Assembly (NCBI GenBank): GCA_020205615.1
Contig: JAINUW010000472.1
Coordinates: forward strand, 83,022-147,021
Length of the DNA stretch: 64,000 bases
Source of the DNA: Panax quinquefolius
Lineage: Eukaryota; Streptophyta; Magnoliopsida; Apiales; Araliaceae
Reading direction: 5' to 3'
Position numbers and translations under genes: made by a program. Position 1 is the first letter of the stretch, and each line of letters opens with the position of its first letter. Below are positions 1 to 11,343 of this stretch, one piece after another. The notes beneath the pieces were generated by a model. That model had not been told where the DNA came from. It did no database searches and was given only the letters and a program-made list of their open reading frames with translations.

Positions 1-33
1 AAGGTCACGAAGTAAACTCCAGGCCTGACAGAA

Positions 34-73
<40 letters not shown>

Positions 74-1567
74 AGAAAAGTAATAAACGCTCCGGATATA
101 AAATCCAGGCTCAGTGAACAAAGTTTGACAACAGTTCATATATATAAGTATATATATATATATATATAAGCAAATAAATGCTCCGGACGTGAGTCCAGGC
201 TCAATCGAGGTATAACTCGATAATGTTAGTTCATATATATAAATAAATATATATATATATAAGTATATATATAGATACAGAAATGAAAACCACGGACCGA
301 AGTTCGGCCATACACACACAACACAACTCTCAATGTGAAGAAGAATGTGTGCAAAGATGAAAGAAAGGCTTTATAATGTGTAAGAAGGCTTACAGTGGGC
401 TACCAAAGAAGACTTCTATGACTTTAAGTGGTTAAACACTCGGCTCCCACCGGTAAAAATATAGTTATATGTGATCTCATAAGTGTTTAAAATGAGAAAG
501 CACTCGATATAGGTTGTGTACAGAGCAAATTTGATAGGGCTTCCTTGCCTTTTTTTCTCTTGAATATGGCCACCCCAAGCCCATATATTTATATTTGGGA
601 GCCACAGGTGTACTATGGCGGTCATGAAATGCACTGCGATTGCGGGGTGCCTCGGGCTCATGGTCTCTTGCAAATCTCGAGAAATATATATCTGCGTGCA
701 ACATAATGTCCGCTCGAACTTGCAGACCATCAATTCAAGCATCCGATTAAGGTGTATAAGACCTATTTTAGATTGTTGTTGTCGAGAGCAACGCAATGAC
801 ATGGGATTAGAGGTTGTACGAAGTCAGAAAGATGGAACCATGTCATATCTCTTCAAGCTTCAAATTCTATCTGGTGTTTTGTCTTGCGTAGTAGTCACTC
901 GGGATTGCAACTCCTTGGTTCTTGTGGGATGTTGTTGTGTAGAATGTATGTTGAGATGTTTTTTTGTTGAGATAGCACCATGTGGGGTTGAGGTGGCAAT
1001 TTGATGACTTTTCCCTTCACCGGGGTTATCTCCGATTTTGGCCGATAAAGCAGACGTTGCTCAGGGTTATCTCTGAGATTGGACCGCTGCAAGTGTTGAA
1101 TGCCCTCAGGGTTGTCTCTGAAGTGTGCCTATCCTCCCAGGGTTATCTCTGGGTTTAAGAATTGAGCGCCTCAGTATGAGTCTCGAGGTTAAAACGGACT
1201 GTATGGGTTGAAACGAGCATCTTTGGGGTTATCTCTGGAACTGCAACTGCACTCCTTGGGGTTATCTCCAAGGTTGATATTGTCCTTCCCGGTGTTGTTT
1301 TTGGGATTGAGACTGATCATCTCGAGGTTATCTCCAAGATGAATCGGCCTTCTTTGGTGGAATTTTTGGTATCTGCACTGCTATCCTCGGGGTTATCTCT
1401 GAGATGGGGAAATGATACTCCCGGTGTGTTTTCTGGGGTTGAGATTGCACTTCCAGGGGTATTTCCAGGATTAAGCTGAGCTGTATTCCAAGGTTATCTC
1501 TGAAAGAATATTCTGCACTTCCTGCAATGTTTAGTAAAAGGTAGGCAGAAAATTTTGAGTGTCTACA
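1..1567 (-). repeat. 3' LTR of Tat-1 (left part outside window)
   Basis: Read on the minus strand the LTR begins TGTAGACACTC at 1567, directly after a polypurine tract. Positions 175-375 and 695-1567 recur at 20934-21148 and 43901-44761, roughly 85-90 percent alike by eye. The first 280 bases hold about three copies of a unit of roughly 95 bp that mixes (TA)n runs with a gctccgga...tccaggctca segment. The ORFs seen across this LTR are not maintained in the second copy and are not genes. Confidence 0.8.
1020..1500. repeat. Degenerate ggttatctctg minisatellite in Tat-1 U3
   Basis: The motif GGGGTTATCTCTGGG and close variants recur about every 45-70 bases between stretches ending in ttgag or ttgat. 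The same irregular array occurs in the other Tat-1 LTR, in the neighbouring Tat fragment (44762-45220), and inverted at 55440-55760 in a different Tat LTR. It is therefore an ancestral component of the U3 in this group. Confidence 0.75.
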
Positions 1568-1583
1568 TATGCCCCTCTGTATC
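1568..1583 (-). other. Polypurine tract of Tat-1
   Basis: On the minus strand this reads GATACAGAGGGGCATA and directly abuts the LTR start TGTAGACACTC. Position and composition fit the plus-strand primer of an LTR retrotransposon. The 400 bases to its right (1584-1984) hold no ORF or repeat that I recognise and are 3' untranslated element sequence. Confidence 0.7.
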
Positions 1584-1984
1584 ATATTCATGCAATGCAA
1601 TGGCATGGAAAGGATAAAGAATACTAGACACTTGAAATAAGACAAGATGATTATGATGCAATGCATGACAACATGATGCAAATGTATGTGGTTTGTTGAA
1701 TTATCCTCTAACATGATGGGAAGATTGTCGGCTCCTTGTTGCTTCTACCAGGGCGGCAATAAATAACCAACTTGAGGAACTATCTTGGACGTATGATCCA
1801 AAGCTACCAGGAATCTCTAGGATTGTTGACGTTGGGGTTATCACCAAAGTCTTGAATCCTTGCTACACACTTTATTCTGAAGATACATCTCTCGTGTACA
1901 AGAGATTCTGTGGGGATAGAACTCTGTCTGTTGAGGATGTTTTTCGCTGCTCTGTTGGAGTTACTGCCAATAGTTGGTGTTGTC

Positions 1985-2480
1985 AGGATTGCCTGACCTT
2001 CATTGACATGTGTATCAATGGATGAGATCCCTGCTGGGGAAAACGTTAAGGCTGCTTGACCTTCATTGATGTGTGCATCAACGGATGTAAATACGTGACA
2101 CCCCCGCCAGGGATAATGTCAAGGCTGATTGACCTTCATTGACGTGTACATCAATGGTTAAAAATATGTGACGACCCCGTCGGGGATCATGTCAAGGTTG
2201 TTTGACCTTTATTGACGTGTACATCAACGGTTGAAAATGCGTGAGGCCCCCACCGAGGATCACGTCAAGGCTGCTTGACCTTTATTGACGTGTACGTCAA
2301 TGGTTGAAAATGTGTGATGCTTCCGCTGGGGATTATGTCAAGGCTGCTTGACCTTCATTGATGTGTACATCAACGATTAAAAATGTGTAATTCCCCCACC
2401 GAGGAAAATGTCAAGGTTGTTTGACCTTCATTGGCGTGTACATCAACGGTTGAAAATGCGTGACCCCCTACCCCCGCACC
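1985..2480. repeat. 73-bp tandem repeat in the 3' untranslated region of Tat-1
   Basis: Seven units begin with aaggctgcttgacctt-type sequence near 1985, 2049, 2122, 2195, 2268, 2341 and 2413. Most periods are exactly 73 bp; the first unit is shorter. Each unit contains a near-perfect hairpin, TTGATGT / ACATCAA around GT, followed by a C-rich block. An amplified tandem repeat in the 3' region is a known trait of Retand-type Tat elements. The ORF at 2370-2642 simply reads through the array. Confidence 0.85.
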
Positions 2481-2851
2481 GAGGATCAAGGATACTTGAC
2501 CTTGAACTGACAGCATTGGACCTTCATGAGCTATTGTCGAATGTAGTTTGCAATAGCTGAGATCACTGGTATAGTGTACCCTGTGTTTGGGCGAAGACCA
2601 ATGAGTGATATGTACAGCCAGAGTTTGGCCCGTGAAAACCAAGATTTCAGGCTATTCCGCTCAATCACGTAGCATTTTTATTCCTAATTTGGCCTTTTTA
2701 GCTTGTGAGAACTCCTTTGCAACTCGAACTGGATTGAGCCGGAGGGGTGGGCCCCATACTCACTATATCTTTTAATAGGCCTCTGATAAATATTGGGTGG
2801 CTTCACCCCATTCTCGCTATATCTTTTGATAGGCCTCTATTATAGCATATA

Positions 2852-4435
2852 ATGACTCTCCTGATGTTTCAGGTTCCCGTAGGGTTCATAGAGGGTATGC
2901 TAGAGCATTGGATACCAGAGAGACAGGTCTTCCATTTTGGCATCCATAAGTTGACTCCTACTCTGAAGGAGTATGCACGGTTGACAGCGCTTCCTTTAGA
3001 CAGACCTTGCGTGCGGATGGCCATCGGCGACATGAGCCGACAATTTATGACTCTCATCGGGGCTGAGGCATAGAGTTGTGCTGGATGAGATCACATCTGA
3101 TCACGTTGTATCCCAGAATTTTCTAATGGACGGATTTGGCTTTGAGGATAGTTATAATTGGCACTCAGGGGATTTCACCATGTCGGAGGTTTATTGCCAC
3201 TCGGCCAGAGTAGATGTACTGCTATTGTGCGTATTATCGTATGTATACATGGCACGATACATGAATGAGCTAAATATTGGCGTCACCATGGCAGTGAGAG
3301 CTCTTAGGGCGGGTCACACCATTGTACCGATGATCATCGCAGAGACGCTGAGGTCAACCACATATTGCAGCACTTACCATGCAGGGGTATTCACAGGCAG
3401 CTCGGTCATGTTGTACGTGTGGTTTATGTCACACTTGAGACCAATTGACACTTTTAGATGGCATGGGTATTGTTTCACCTATGACATAGCCATGTCGTAC
3501 TCCTTTCAGCCTGCAGAGTGTACAGATCCTGCATCTTGGTCTATTTTCTTGGCAGGGATCGGAGATCCGCTTGACATATTATCGTGTTTAGGGCTCAGCT
3601 CACTTTATAGCTTCATCACTCATGCTCCAGGCATGTATTATCTCCCTCTAGCTGGTTTGAGGGGAATAACTACTTACCACCCACTGGCCGTGATGTGTCA
3701 GTTAGACCAGTTCTAGGATTTCCATCCTTTTGAAGGGGCATTGAGTCAACGCTTAGCTTCTCGCCACTTATCAGCAGAGGATAGATCCAGGTTGTATGCC
3801 TGTTAGGATCAGTGTGAGCTAGCTGAGTTTTCCATTAGCCATCCGGGTTGTTCTGTAGAGTATTTTGCATGGATTGAGATAGATACGGCATTGACTATAG
3901 CAGTATCCACAGTGCAGGGGATTGATTTTGACGATGGGGAGCCTATGGAGGAGACTTTTATTCCCACTAAGGAGGGTTTATCTACTGGGTTGCCAGCATT
4001 TATGATGGATTCTCCCACTACGAGTGCTATTATGATTCTGCATTCAGCACAGTATCTGGAGCAGAGTTTACATCTGATGACCTTTGAGAGAGATCATGCT
4101 AGGGCCTTGATGTTGATAGCTCTTGATGGGAGAGACACTGCTTTGTTGGAGAGGGACGAGGCTAGATCAGCCAGAGATGCATTGATTATAGAGCGGAATG
4201 CTTCCTATCTGTATGGGATGTGGCTGTCAAAGATAGTACTTCAGTGAAATCCTTTACGACTGGCATCCTTGCCGACATGAGTGCATACATTGATGAGCAT
4301 CATACAACCATGCAGTTAGCCTCGGATCTGCTAGCTCGTGTAGATACCATTGGACAGGAGCTTGCAGCGTTACCTCCTTCTTCGAAGAGGGATGCTATGT
4401 TAAATCTGATAGTCTACATACATACAGATCCGTAG
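2852..4435 (+). pseudogene. Antisense extra ORF (aORF) of Tat-1, plant-mobile-domain-like
   Basis: Reading pieces 2852-3073, 3078-3716, 3720-4247 and 4220-4435 on the plus strand form one protein of roughly 520 residues, broken by two stops (near 3717 and 3805) and two frame changes (near 3075 and 4225). The N-terminal part contains FGIHKLTPTLKEYARLTALP, the pattern of plant mobile or DUF7745-type domains. The C-terminal part is rich in Glu, Arg and Asp and may form a coiled coil. It runs opposite to gag-pol and lies between integrase and the 3' LTR, as in Tat elements such as Retand that carry an antisense ORF. Its function is unknown. The domain name comes from memory of the pattern and needs a profile search. 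Confidence 0.7.
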
Positions 4436-4789
4436 ATAGACTTATATTTTCCTGCACAGACTAGCTTAGCCATTTTGTCATGTACATCACATATTGTATA
4501 TATTAAACAACATTATATATGGTAGGGAAATATATTTTGGTTCACTTCCCTTTCAATTATGCCTTGATACTTGCTTGATATTTGCTTGTTTTTCTAGGGC
4601 TTGTGATCTTGATGCATTCTGAACTCATCCTTGATGTGTGGACATTGAGACGCCGCAGGATCTTTCAGAATAGATCATTGATCTATGTGTATCCCTACCA
4701 TCTTTGGTGTCTTGGGACTAGTTTTTGTATGGAAATGTGGAGAGGAGTGTGGCTTTTCCTCTTTGAGATTGACCGCACCACAGATATTT

Positions 4790-5290
4790 GCCAGTACTCC
4801 TATTTAAGAGGAGCCTAGTTAATTCCATCTCTTATGCATTGGTGTTGCTCTTTGATGCACAACCGTAGCTTAGATGGTCGCCAGATCTCCTATTTTTGAG
4901 GAGAAGTCAGGTAGTTCCATCCCTTATGTCTAAAGCTGATGAAATATGGTGGATTGAAGTTTGATCCCAGTACCATGTGATAAGTATTTGTGTTTTCGTA
5001 GGGGGTTAGACCGAATCATAAATGGTTGCCTACGTACTCCTATTAAAGAGGAGAATAGGTCTGCGTAGTTCGAACCTGGTGTAAAAGGTTCAACGCTGAA
5101 TGGTGTAGAAGAGTGTAGGAATGTTTTTGTTGTTTTTGTTTATGTGGAGAAAAGGTAGAAGTGTTTTTGTTGTTTTTATTTTTTGTAGAGAAAGGGCAGA
5201 AATGTTGTGTTTTTTTTTTTGCGACTGGGCCATATAAAATATGGTTGCCTACATACTCCCGGGTATCAGGGAGATCAGGTCGACGTAGTT
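4790..5290. repeat. Repeated hairpin cassettes between aORF and integrase
   Basis: Four related cassettes occur near 4797, 4889, 5036 and 5256. Each has a short hairpin such as CTCCTATTAAAGAGGAG or ACTCCCGGGTATCAGGGAG followed by a tail like ggtcgacgtagttc. Two 55-60 base poly-T units with gtttttgttgtttttgt cores lie between them (5105-5215). The rest of 4436-5800 shows no gene. Such cassettes recur, as I remember, in Tat elements of other plants; their role is not known to me. Confidence 0.6.
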
Positions 5291-5320
5291 CGCCCCTCAA
5301 GATGATTTGTAACCGAAAAG

Positions 5321-5495
5321 AAGTTTGAATCCCATGTGTAGGCTAAACTGCAGGGGAAAGAAAGTTTGATACCATGCTTGGGACAAAATGCAGGTGTGAA
5401 AAAGTTTGATCCTAAGTTTAGGACAAACTGCAAGTGTTAAAAAGTTTGATCCTATATTTAGGATAAACTGCAGGTGTGAAAGGTTCAATCCATGG
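5321..5495. repeat. 40-bp tandem repeat, four full copies
   Basis: Units start at 5321, 5361, 5401 and 5441, exactly 40 bases apart, each opening aaagtttgat and ending aaactgcaggtgtgaa. A truncated fifth starts at 5481. No ORF is maintained through it, and it lies in the untranslated part of Tat-1 between integrase and aORF. Confidence 0.85.
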
Positions 5496-5798
5496 TGGGA
5501 TAACCAAAATTGTATGAAAGGTTTGATATGAGGTGAAACCAGGCTACTGGCTTGAAGAGTATGTTTCCCTAAGGGGCAGAAGAGTATGCAGAAGATTTTA
5601 TATGTAAGAAAGGGTTAGAAAACCTGAATGATTGGTGATCTGATGATCTAACACCAGGATGTTTGCATGATTGTAACCTCAGACATAGTACCGTTTCACG
5701 GTGTCCGAGTTGATGAGTTGTGCAAATTCATCGTCGTCCATTTCCTGTAGTCTGAGAGCACCTCCTGTCAATACCTCCTTAACAACAAACGGGCCTTC

Positions 5799-6850
5799 CT
5801 AGTTTGGAGCGAATTTTCCCTTAGATTGATCTTGGTTGTTAATGATCTTCTTCAAAACCAAGTCATGTTGTTTAAACTGCCGTAACCGGACTTTTCTATT
5901 GTAGGATCTGGCAATCCTTTGTTGATATAACTGACCATGGAAGATAGTCGTTATTCGCCTTTCGTCTATTAGATACAATTGGTGATATCTGTTTTGGACC
6001 CATTGGTCTTCATCCAGCTGAGCGTCCATCAACACTCTGAGGGATTTCATTTCCACCTCTATGGGGAGTACTGCTTCCATCCCATAGGCTAATGACTAGG
6101 GGGTTTCCCTAGTGGAAGTACGCATTGAAGTTCTATAGGCTAATAGAGTTAGAGGCAAGAGGTCAGGCCATCCTTTGTGATTGGCGGACATCTTCTGCAT
6201 GATCTTCTTGATGTTTTTATTAGCCACTTCAACAGCACCATTCATCTTTGGATGGTAGATGATGGAGTTAAGGTGTTTGATGTGGAATTTACTGCATAAC
6301 TCCTCCATCATTTTGTTGTTGAGGTTCTTTGCATTGTCTGACACAATTACCTATGGTTGTCCATATCGACAAATAACATTATTTCTAATGAAAACAATGA
6401 TGAATTCTTTGGTAACCCTAGGGAAAGTGGCTGCTTCCACCCACTTGGTGAAGTAGTCGATCATGGTGAAGATAAATCGATGCCCATTACTGGCTTTAGG
6501 CTCGATGGGCCCAATCATGTCCATTCCCCACATTGAGATGGGCCAGGGCGAATTCATATTGTGGAGTTCCCTTGGAAGGGGCGTGGATAGCATTTTCATG
6601 AACTTTGCATTGATAGAACCTCTTGACGTGATCATCACAGTCAGCCTTGAGAGTAAGCCAGTAATACCCTGTTCTAAGGATCTTCTTAACAAGTAAAGGG
6701 GCGCTCATGTATGGGCCACATACTCTACCATGGATTTCATCCATGAGCCTCTGAGCTTGGTCTTTGTCCAGACATCTAAGGAGTCCTAATCCTACATCTC
6801 TTTTGTAGAGTGCATCTTCGCTCAGGTAGAATTTCATAGTCATTCGATGG
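5799..6850 (-). pseudogene. Tat-1 integrase
   Basis: Three overlapping fragments cover the domain. The zinc-binding part (6843 downwards) shows YYWLTLKADCDDHVKRFYQC, the typical HHCC region. The core keeps an Asp in MWGMDMIGP, an Asp in SDNAKN and a Glu in NGAVEVANK, which are the DDE triad positions. The C-terminal part (5799-6080) has ARSYNRKVRLRQF and DLVLKKI. Frame breaks lie near 6500-6690, 6345 and 6085. The protein would insert element cDNA into the nuclear genome, but this copy cannot be translated through. Confidence 0.85.
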
Positions 6851-6993
6851 ATCCGCCTTTTTTCAGTCGGGCTCGCCTCAGCGGGTGTAGATCAATCTCG
6901 CAGATAATCCTTGATATGCTGATACCAAGGGTGTTGGATGGGAGGTAGCTCATCTGATACTTCTCCAACATAATTCCCATAGGCTGGAGCCTT

Positions 6994-7571
6994 TTATAGG
7001 GCAAATAGGATGCTTGGCATGTTTTCCTTGTCATGTATGTTGATCAAGGACGCCAAAGTTGCTAGCGCATCCGCAAAGTCATTCCTATTCTGAGGAATGT
7101 GGAGGAAGTTTACTTCTTCGAACTCCGAAGTCATCTGTAAAACTTGCCGATGATAAGGCAACAAATGTAGTAGCTCTTTGGTTTGATAGATTCTCGTGGT
7201 CAATTTGATTTCCAATTCCGAATCCCCAAAGATAGTTAACCGTCTGATGCCCATTGAGTGAGCAAGTTTTAGCCCCATGATATAGCCTTCATATTCGGCT
7301 GTGTTGTTGGTGCTAACAAACTGCAATTTGACTACGACGGATATCTGCTCCCGTCTTTGGACACTAGAAATTGCTCCGGCTCAAGAACCTTCGTGTTAAT
7401 GACTCCATCAAAATACATTTTCCACGTATGGCATGCATCGTACTGATGGTGTTGCTGAATTGCCATAACCCCTTCATCGGGGAAGCATGTTTCTAAGGGT
7501 TTGTAATCCCCTACAGGTGTGGCAGCCAGTTGATCCACAATTCCTTGTCCTTTAATGGACTTTTGTGTCAC
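6994..7571 (-). pseudogene. Tat-1 second, archaeal-type RNase H (aRH)
   Basis: TNNTAEYEGYIMGLKLA, FGDSELEI and NDFADALATLAS are the characteristic blocks of the additional RNase H found only in Tat-clade Ty3/gypsy elements, downstream of the ordinary RNase H. The upstream block MYFDG (7332-7571) is its N-terminal strand. The frame changes near 7328. The next bases down to 6850 are a degraded linker to the integrase. In the family it is thought to assist template degradation during reverse transcription. Confidence 0.85.
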
Positions 7572-8030
7572 GTAGATGATGTCAAATTGTTGCAGAATTA
7601 ACTGCCATCTGGATAGCTAACAATTCAGTATGGGCTTATTGAACACGTATTTGAGAGGATCCACGCAGGATATAAGATTGGTTGTGTGACCATGGAGGTA
7701 ATGCTGTAACCTCATGGAAGTCCATGCTAAAGCACAACAAGTCTTCTCAATCAGAGTGTACTTGTATTCACTGCTGTTGAATCTTTTGATGAGGTAATAG
7801 ATAGCTCGCTCTTGGCCTCTATCGTCTTTGTGTCCCAGCATGCACCCCATAGCATTGTCATTGATGGAAAGGTACATGAACAGGGGAACATCATTCCTGG
7901 GTGGTACCAAGACAGGAGCATTAACCAACTGCTCTTTGATTGTAAGGAAGGCTTTCTAACACTCATCATTCCATTTCATGGAGGAGTTCTTCCTTACAAG
8001 CTTGAAGATGGGCTCACAGGTTGCTGTGAG
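7572..8030 (-). pseudogene. Tat-1 RNase H
   Basis: The fragment at 7617-7928 contains FMYLSINDNAMGCMLG, ERAIYYLIKRFNSSEYKYT, EKTCCALAW and DPLKYVFNKP, all standard for the RNase H following RT in Tat elements. The frame shifts just upstream and a stop lies near 7616. The domain joins directly to RT on one side and aRH on the other, as in a normal Tat pol. Confidence 0.8.
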
Positions 8031-8972
8031 TTAAGAAATAAACTTGCTAATGAAGTTGATTCTTCCCAAAAATCCCCGTATTTCCTTCTCTGTCTGAGGA
8101 ACATGCATTTCCCTGATGGCCTGGATTTTGGTGGGATCTAGCTCCATCCCTTTGCGGCTGACTAGGAAACCTAGCAACTTGCCTGATTTAACACCAAAGG
8201 CGCACTTGGCTGGATTCAACTTCAAGTTGTACTTACGTAACCTGTTGAAAATCTTTCTGAGATGGTCTAAGTGATCTTCATCCCTTCGGGATTTGACAAT
8301 GATGTCATCCACGTAGATCTCTATCTCTTTGTGCATTAAGTCATGGAAAAGAGCCATCATAGCTCGCTGATAGGTTGCTCCAACATTGATGAGGCCAAAT
8401 GACAACCGTCTATAACAAAAGGTTCCCCAAGGTGTGATGAAAGTAGTTTTCTCACGATCTTCCTCAGCAACCATAATCTGATGATAACCCGCGAAACAAT
8501 CCGCAAAGGAGTACATGCCGTATTAAGCAGTATTGTCAATGAGAATGTGGATAAATGGCATAAGAAAGCTATCTTTAAGTCAAGCTTTCTTCAGATCCTG
8601 GTAATCCACACAAACTCACACCTTTTCTCATGGTTTAGGCACGTGGACTATGTTTGATAACCATTCAGGGTATGTAGACACCATAATGATGTTCGCTTGA
8701 AATTATTTCACGATTTTTTCTTTAACCTATAAACTCCACTCAGGTTTCAATCGCCTGAGCTTCTGCCTGACTGGCTTGAATCCCTCTTTAATGGGAAGGC
8801 GATGAAGGACAATGTCAGTGGACAAACCCACCATGTCTTCGTGAGACCATGCAAACACATCCTGGAATTGGGTTAGTAGCGTAACCATGTCATTCCTTTG
8901 GTTTGGAGTAAGGTCTGAACCAATCTGGATTAGCTTAGGGTTTTCTAAGGTTCTGAGATTGAAAGAGGTGGT
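8031..8972 (-). pseudogene. Tat-1 reverse transcriptase
   Basis: The open 161-residue fragment (8031-8516) carries TPWGTFCYRRLSFGLINVGA, the catalytic IYVDDIIVKS, LNPAKCAFGVKSGKLLGF and EIRGFLGRINFISKFIS, an exact Tat-style RT. Upstream (8517-8972) the finger region is still readable, with a YPEWLSN-type block and a VCVDYQDLKK-type block, but it has several in-frame stops. The enzyme would copy element RNA into cDNA. This copy is dead. Confidence 0.88.
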
Positions 8973-9622
8973 TTAATCAAGGTTAGGTTTAGATTTATCT
9001 TTGACCCATTCCTTAATCTCTTGAGGCATCTCAATGTTCTCTTGTACTTCCATCAAGTCTGAGTCCAACTTTTCATCAAAGTTATAGTTCTTGTGGAGAA
9101 AAGGCACCTCATCAGCAAGTACAGGCACATCTAAACTCAGAGTCCTGAAATAATATGCTTTCACTTAATATATGAAACTGTTTAATCATAAAAAAGTGTT
9201 AGCATGTACTGATAAAACAACTACTAATCTTGTCTGAGAAAATTAAGCGATTAAAGTTATCTCAGGCGGATGGAATTTGAATTTTTACCTACGTTTTACC
9301 TCGTCGTCCAATGCATGGAGTGCTGTTCCAATGATGGAGGGGCTATCATCGTCCTCCTTCTCCCTGATGATGACCATGATATCTAGGCAATCATCGTCTG
9401 GGTATATCTGTTTGTATGCTCATCATGGACAATGATGTGTATGCCTGACATCATCATGGCGATGTCTTGTTTACGTTTCTGTTCCCTCTCTTCCACTTCG
9501 GGAACAGGAATCAGGACCTCTTTTGCTTTAACTGGTATTGGTTTGGGAATTAGCATAGCTATAACATGGGTTGGCACCTCTACCGGAGATTGTATCAGCT
9601 CAGGAGTTGCAGGTGGAGAAAA
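8973..9622 (-). pseudogene. Tat-1 pol linker between protease and RT
   Basis: Two short open pieces remain (8973-9164 and 9383-9577), separated by AT-rich sequence with stops. The first contains acidic sequence leading into RT. The second is rich in Pro, Val, Lys and Glu. I recognise no domain, and in Tat elements this stretch is poorly conserved. Confidence 0.5.
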
Positions 9623-10683
9623 TCACCGTATGGCAGAAGTTGAAGAAATATGTTTGTGCTTATGAGGATTCCTGTGACTGGAGCTAGCAGAATAGCCTAA
9701 TCCAGCTGTCCCTATTTGACTGGGCACTTGAATAGGGTGCTTAATACCCTGATGATCTTTGCCCAACCCTTGTCCAGGTTGATAACCCAACGACATCATC
9801 TCTTGAGTGGCTGACATAACCTCAACAAAAATCTTGGGTGTAAGAGGTGGCGCCCCAATGGGATGGTAATGAGTGTTGCTCACCTCCAGGGTATAGAAAT
9901 TGACTGGCTCAATTTCTGAATTGAAGTTGATTAGTGGCATATCACTTTGTTCCGGACTTTTCAGCTCAGCATTAACAATGACTAGGCTATTGTTGATAAT
10001 GTAATTGAGTTGTTGATGAAGGGTGGAAGGGATGGCTCCAGCCATATGAATCCATGGTCTTCCCAACAGTAGGTTGTATCTTGTGGCTATTTTGAGCACG
10101 TGAAAGGACACATTGAATGTATGTGGACCAATCTCAACTAGTAATTCAATTACTCCAACGGCGTTTCGTCGGGACCCATCAAAAGCTTTGATAACTGTAT
10201 GGCTGCTTTTGATCCTCTTGGGGTTGATGTTCATCTTCTCCAAGGTTACATAAGGACAGATATTCAGAGATGGAGATCTATCAAGACTCCCCCAACCATG
10301 TATCCGGAGGACAACATCGCTATATGCAACGACTTACAATGACCGGTCCCTTCAGCGGGTATGTTGTCATTAGTGAAAGATATCACATTATTGTTGAAAA
10401 TGTGATCAACCAGATGTTGAAATTTTTCCACATCCAATGATTTCGGTAAATAGGCTTCTTCCAAGACTCTTAGCAATATTTTCCTGTGATCTTCAGAAGA
10501 GAAAACCAAGTCCAATATAGAAATTTGCTGTAGAGCTTCTTTCAAGCTTAAAACCACTTTGGCTTCATTATGGCCCATGGTACGAAGAAATTCTTCAATC
10601 TTCTCCATGGGAACTTTCCCATTTGATTTGATTAAGAGCTTCATCACCCGATGGGGAAGATACAGTGGATTCTCCTTCGACAC
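9623..10683 (-). pseudogene. Tat-1 aspartic protease followed by G-patch
   Basis: The upstream piece (10264-10683) has IPAEGTGHCKSLHIAM and MVGGVLID, the strand leading into the catalytic loop. The downstream piece (9623-10243) has ATRYNLLLGRPWIHMAGAIP, the C-terminal protease core, then MSLGYQPGQGLGK, a glycine-rich G-patch often found after the protease in Tat elements. The reading frame breaks at 10265-10290, exactly at the active-site loop: VLID is followed in another frame by SPSLNICP. The protease would process Gag-Pol. It cannot be active here. Confidence 0.82.
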
Positions 10684-10830
10684 TGCAGCAGTTGTATGTG
10701 ATGTAGATCCTTCAGCCTGTCCATAATTCCATGGGACTTTGTGTAAGCTGATAACATGTTACTGTGGTCTGAATGGTAAGTTAATTGGATCTGGTGCAGC
10801 AACTTTCAAAGAATTGTCAGCTCATTTGAG

Positions 10831-11343
10831 TTAAATTGCTTGTATTGTGGGTGGTTTAGCAGCCACATCATCCTCAGTGGATATAACTGCTATGTCGTCC
10901 TTCCATTTTGTAGGACATATGTTCCCACTCTCGAGTAACAAAGTGTCGTCATCTGCCATTCGCAGGACACCACTGTCAATTAAATTCTGAATGAGGTGGC
11001 GGAGTGCCCAACATTCTTCTATGTTGTGACCACGAGAGTGGGAGTGATATTGGCATACTCCCTCAAAATTAAATCGTCTGGAATGGGGATTAATTGGAGG
11101 TAGAAGGGATGTAATTCTTCCTACATTGATCAACATTTGAAATATCTCCTCCATTGGTTGGCCAAGATATGTAAATTCCCATTTATTGGCAAATTCCCGT
11201 CGGGCTTTGGCACTTGCTCTTTTCGCAACTTTATCCTCCAATGTCTCACTTTCTGGATTCATGACAAAAAGAAGGAGACTAGCATGCTCCTGACTAATTA
11301 GTTGGCGTGTGACTTGGTGTTGATGAATCACCAGTTCTGCCAA
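10831..11343 (-). pseudogene. Tat-1 gag, C-terminal half
   Basis: The 170-residue open piece contains CQYHSHSRGHNIEECWALRH followed by LIQNLIDSGVL, the histidine- and cysteine-bearing region near the end of Tat gag. The capsid half that should lie further right is absent, because element A begins at 11365. Positions 10684-10830 continue towards protease with stops. The ATG at 11343 is only the first Met in the open piece, not a real start. Confidence 0.75.

Noticed and set aside
5..319. Tyr/Ile-rich ORFs over (TA)n tracts (also 20913-21266, 51140-51811, 56339-56563)
   Set aside because: They are translations of AT microsatellites. Composition is that of the dinucleotide and nothing is shared with real proteins.
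615..1004. 129-residue plus-strand ORF at the left edge, and its overlapping minus-strand ORFs
   Set aside because: It lies in the Tat-1 LTR and is not kept open in the second LTR copy at 43893-44761.
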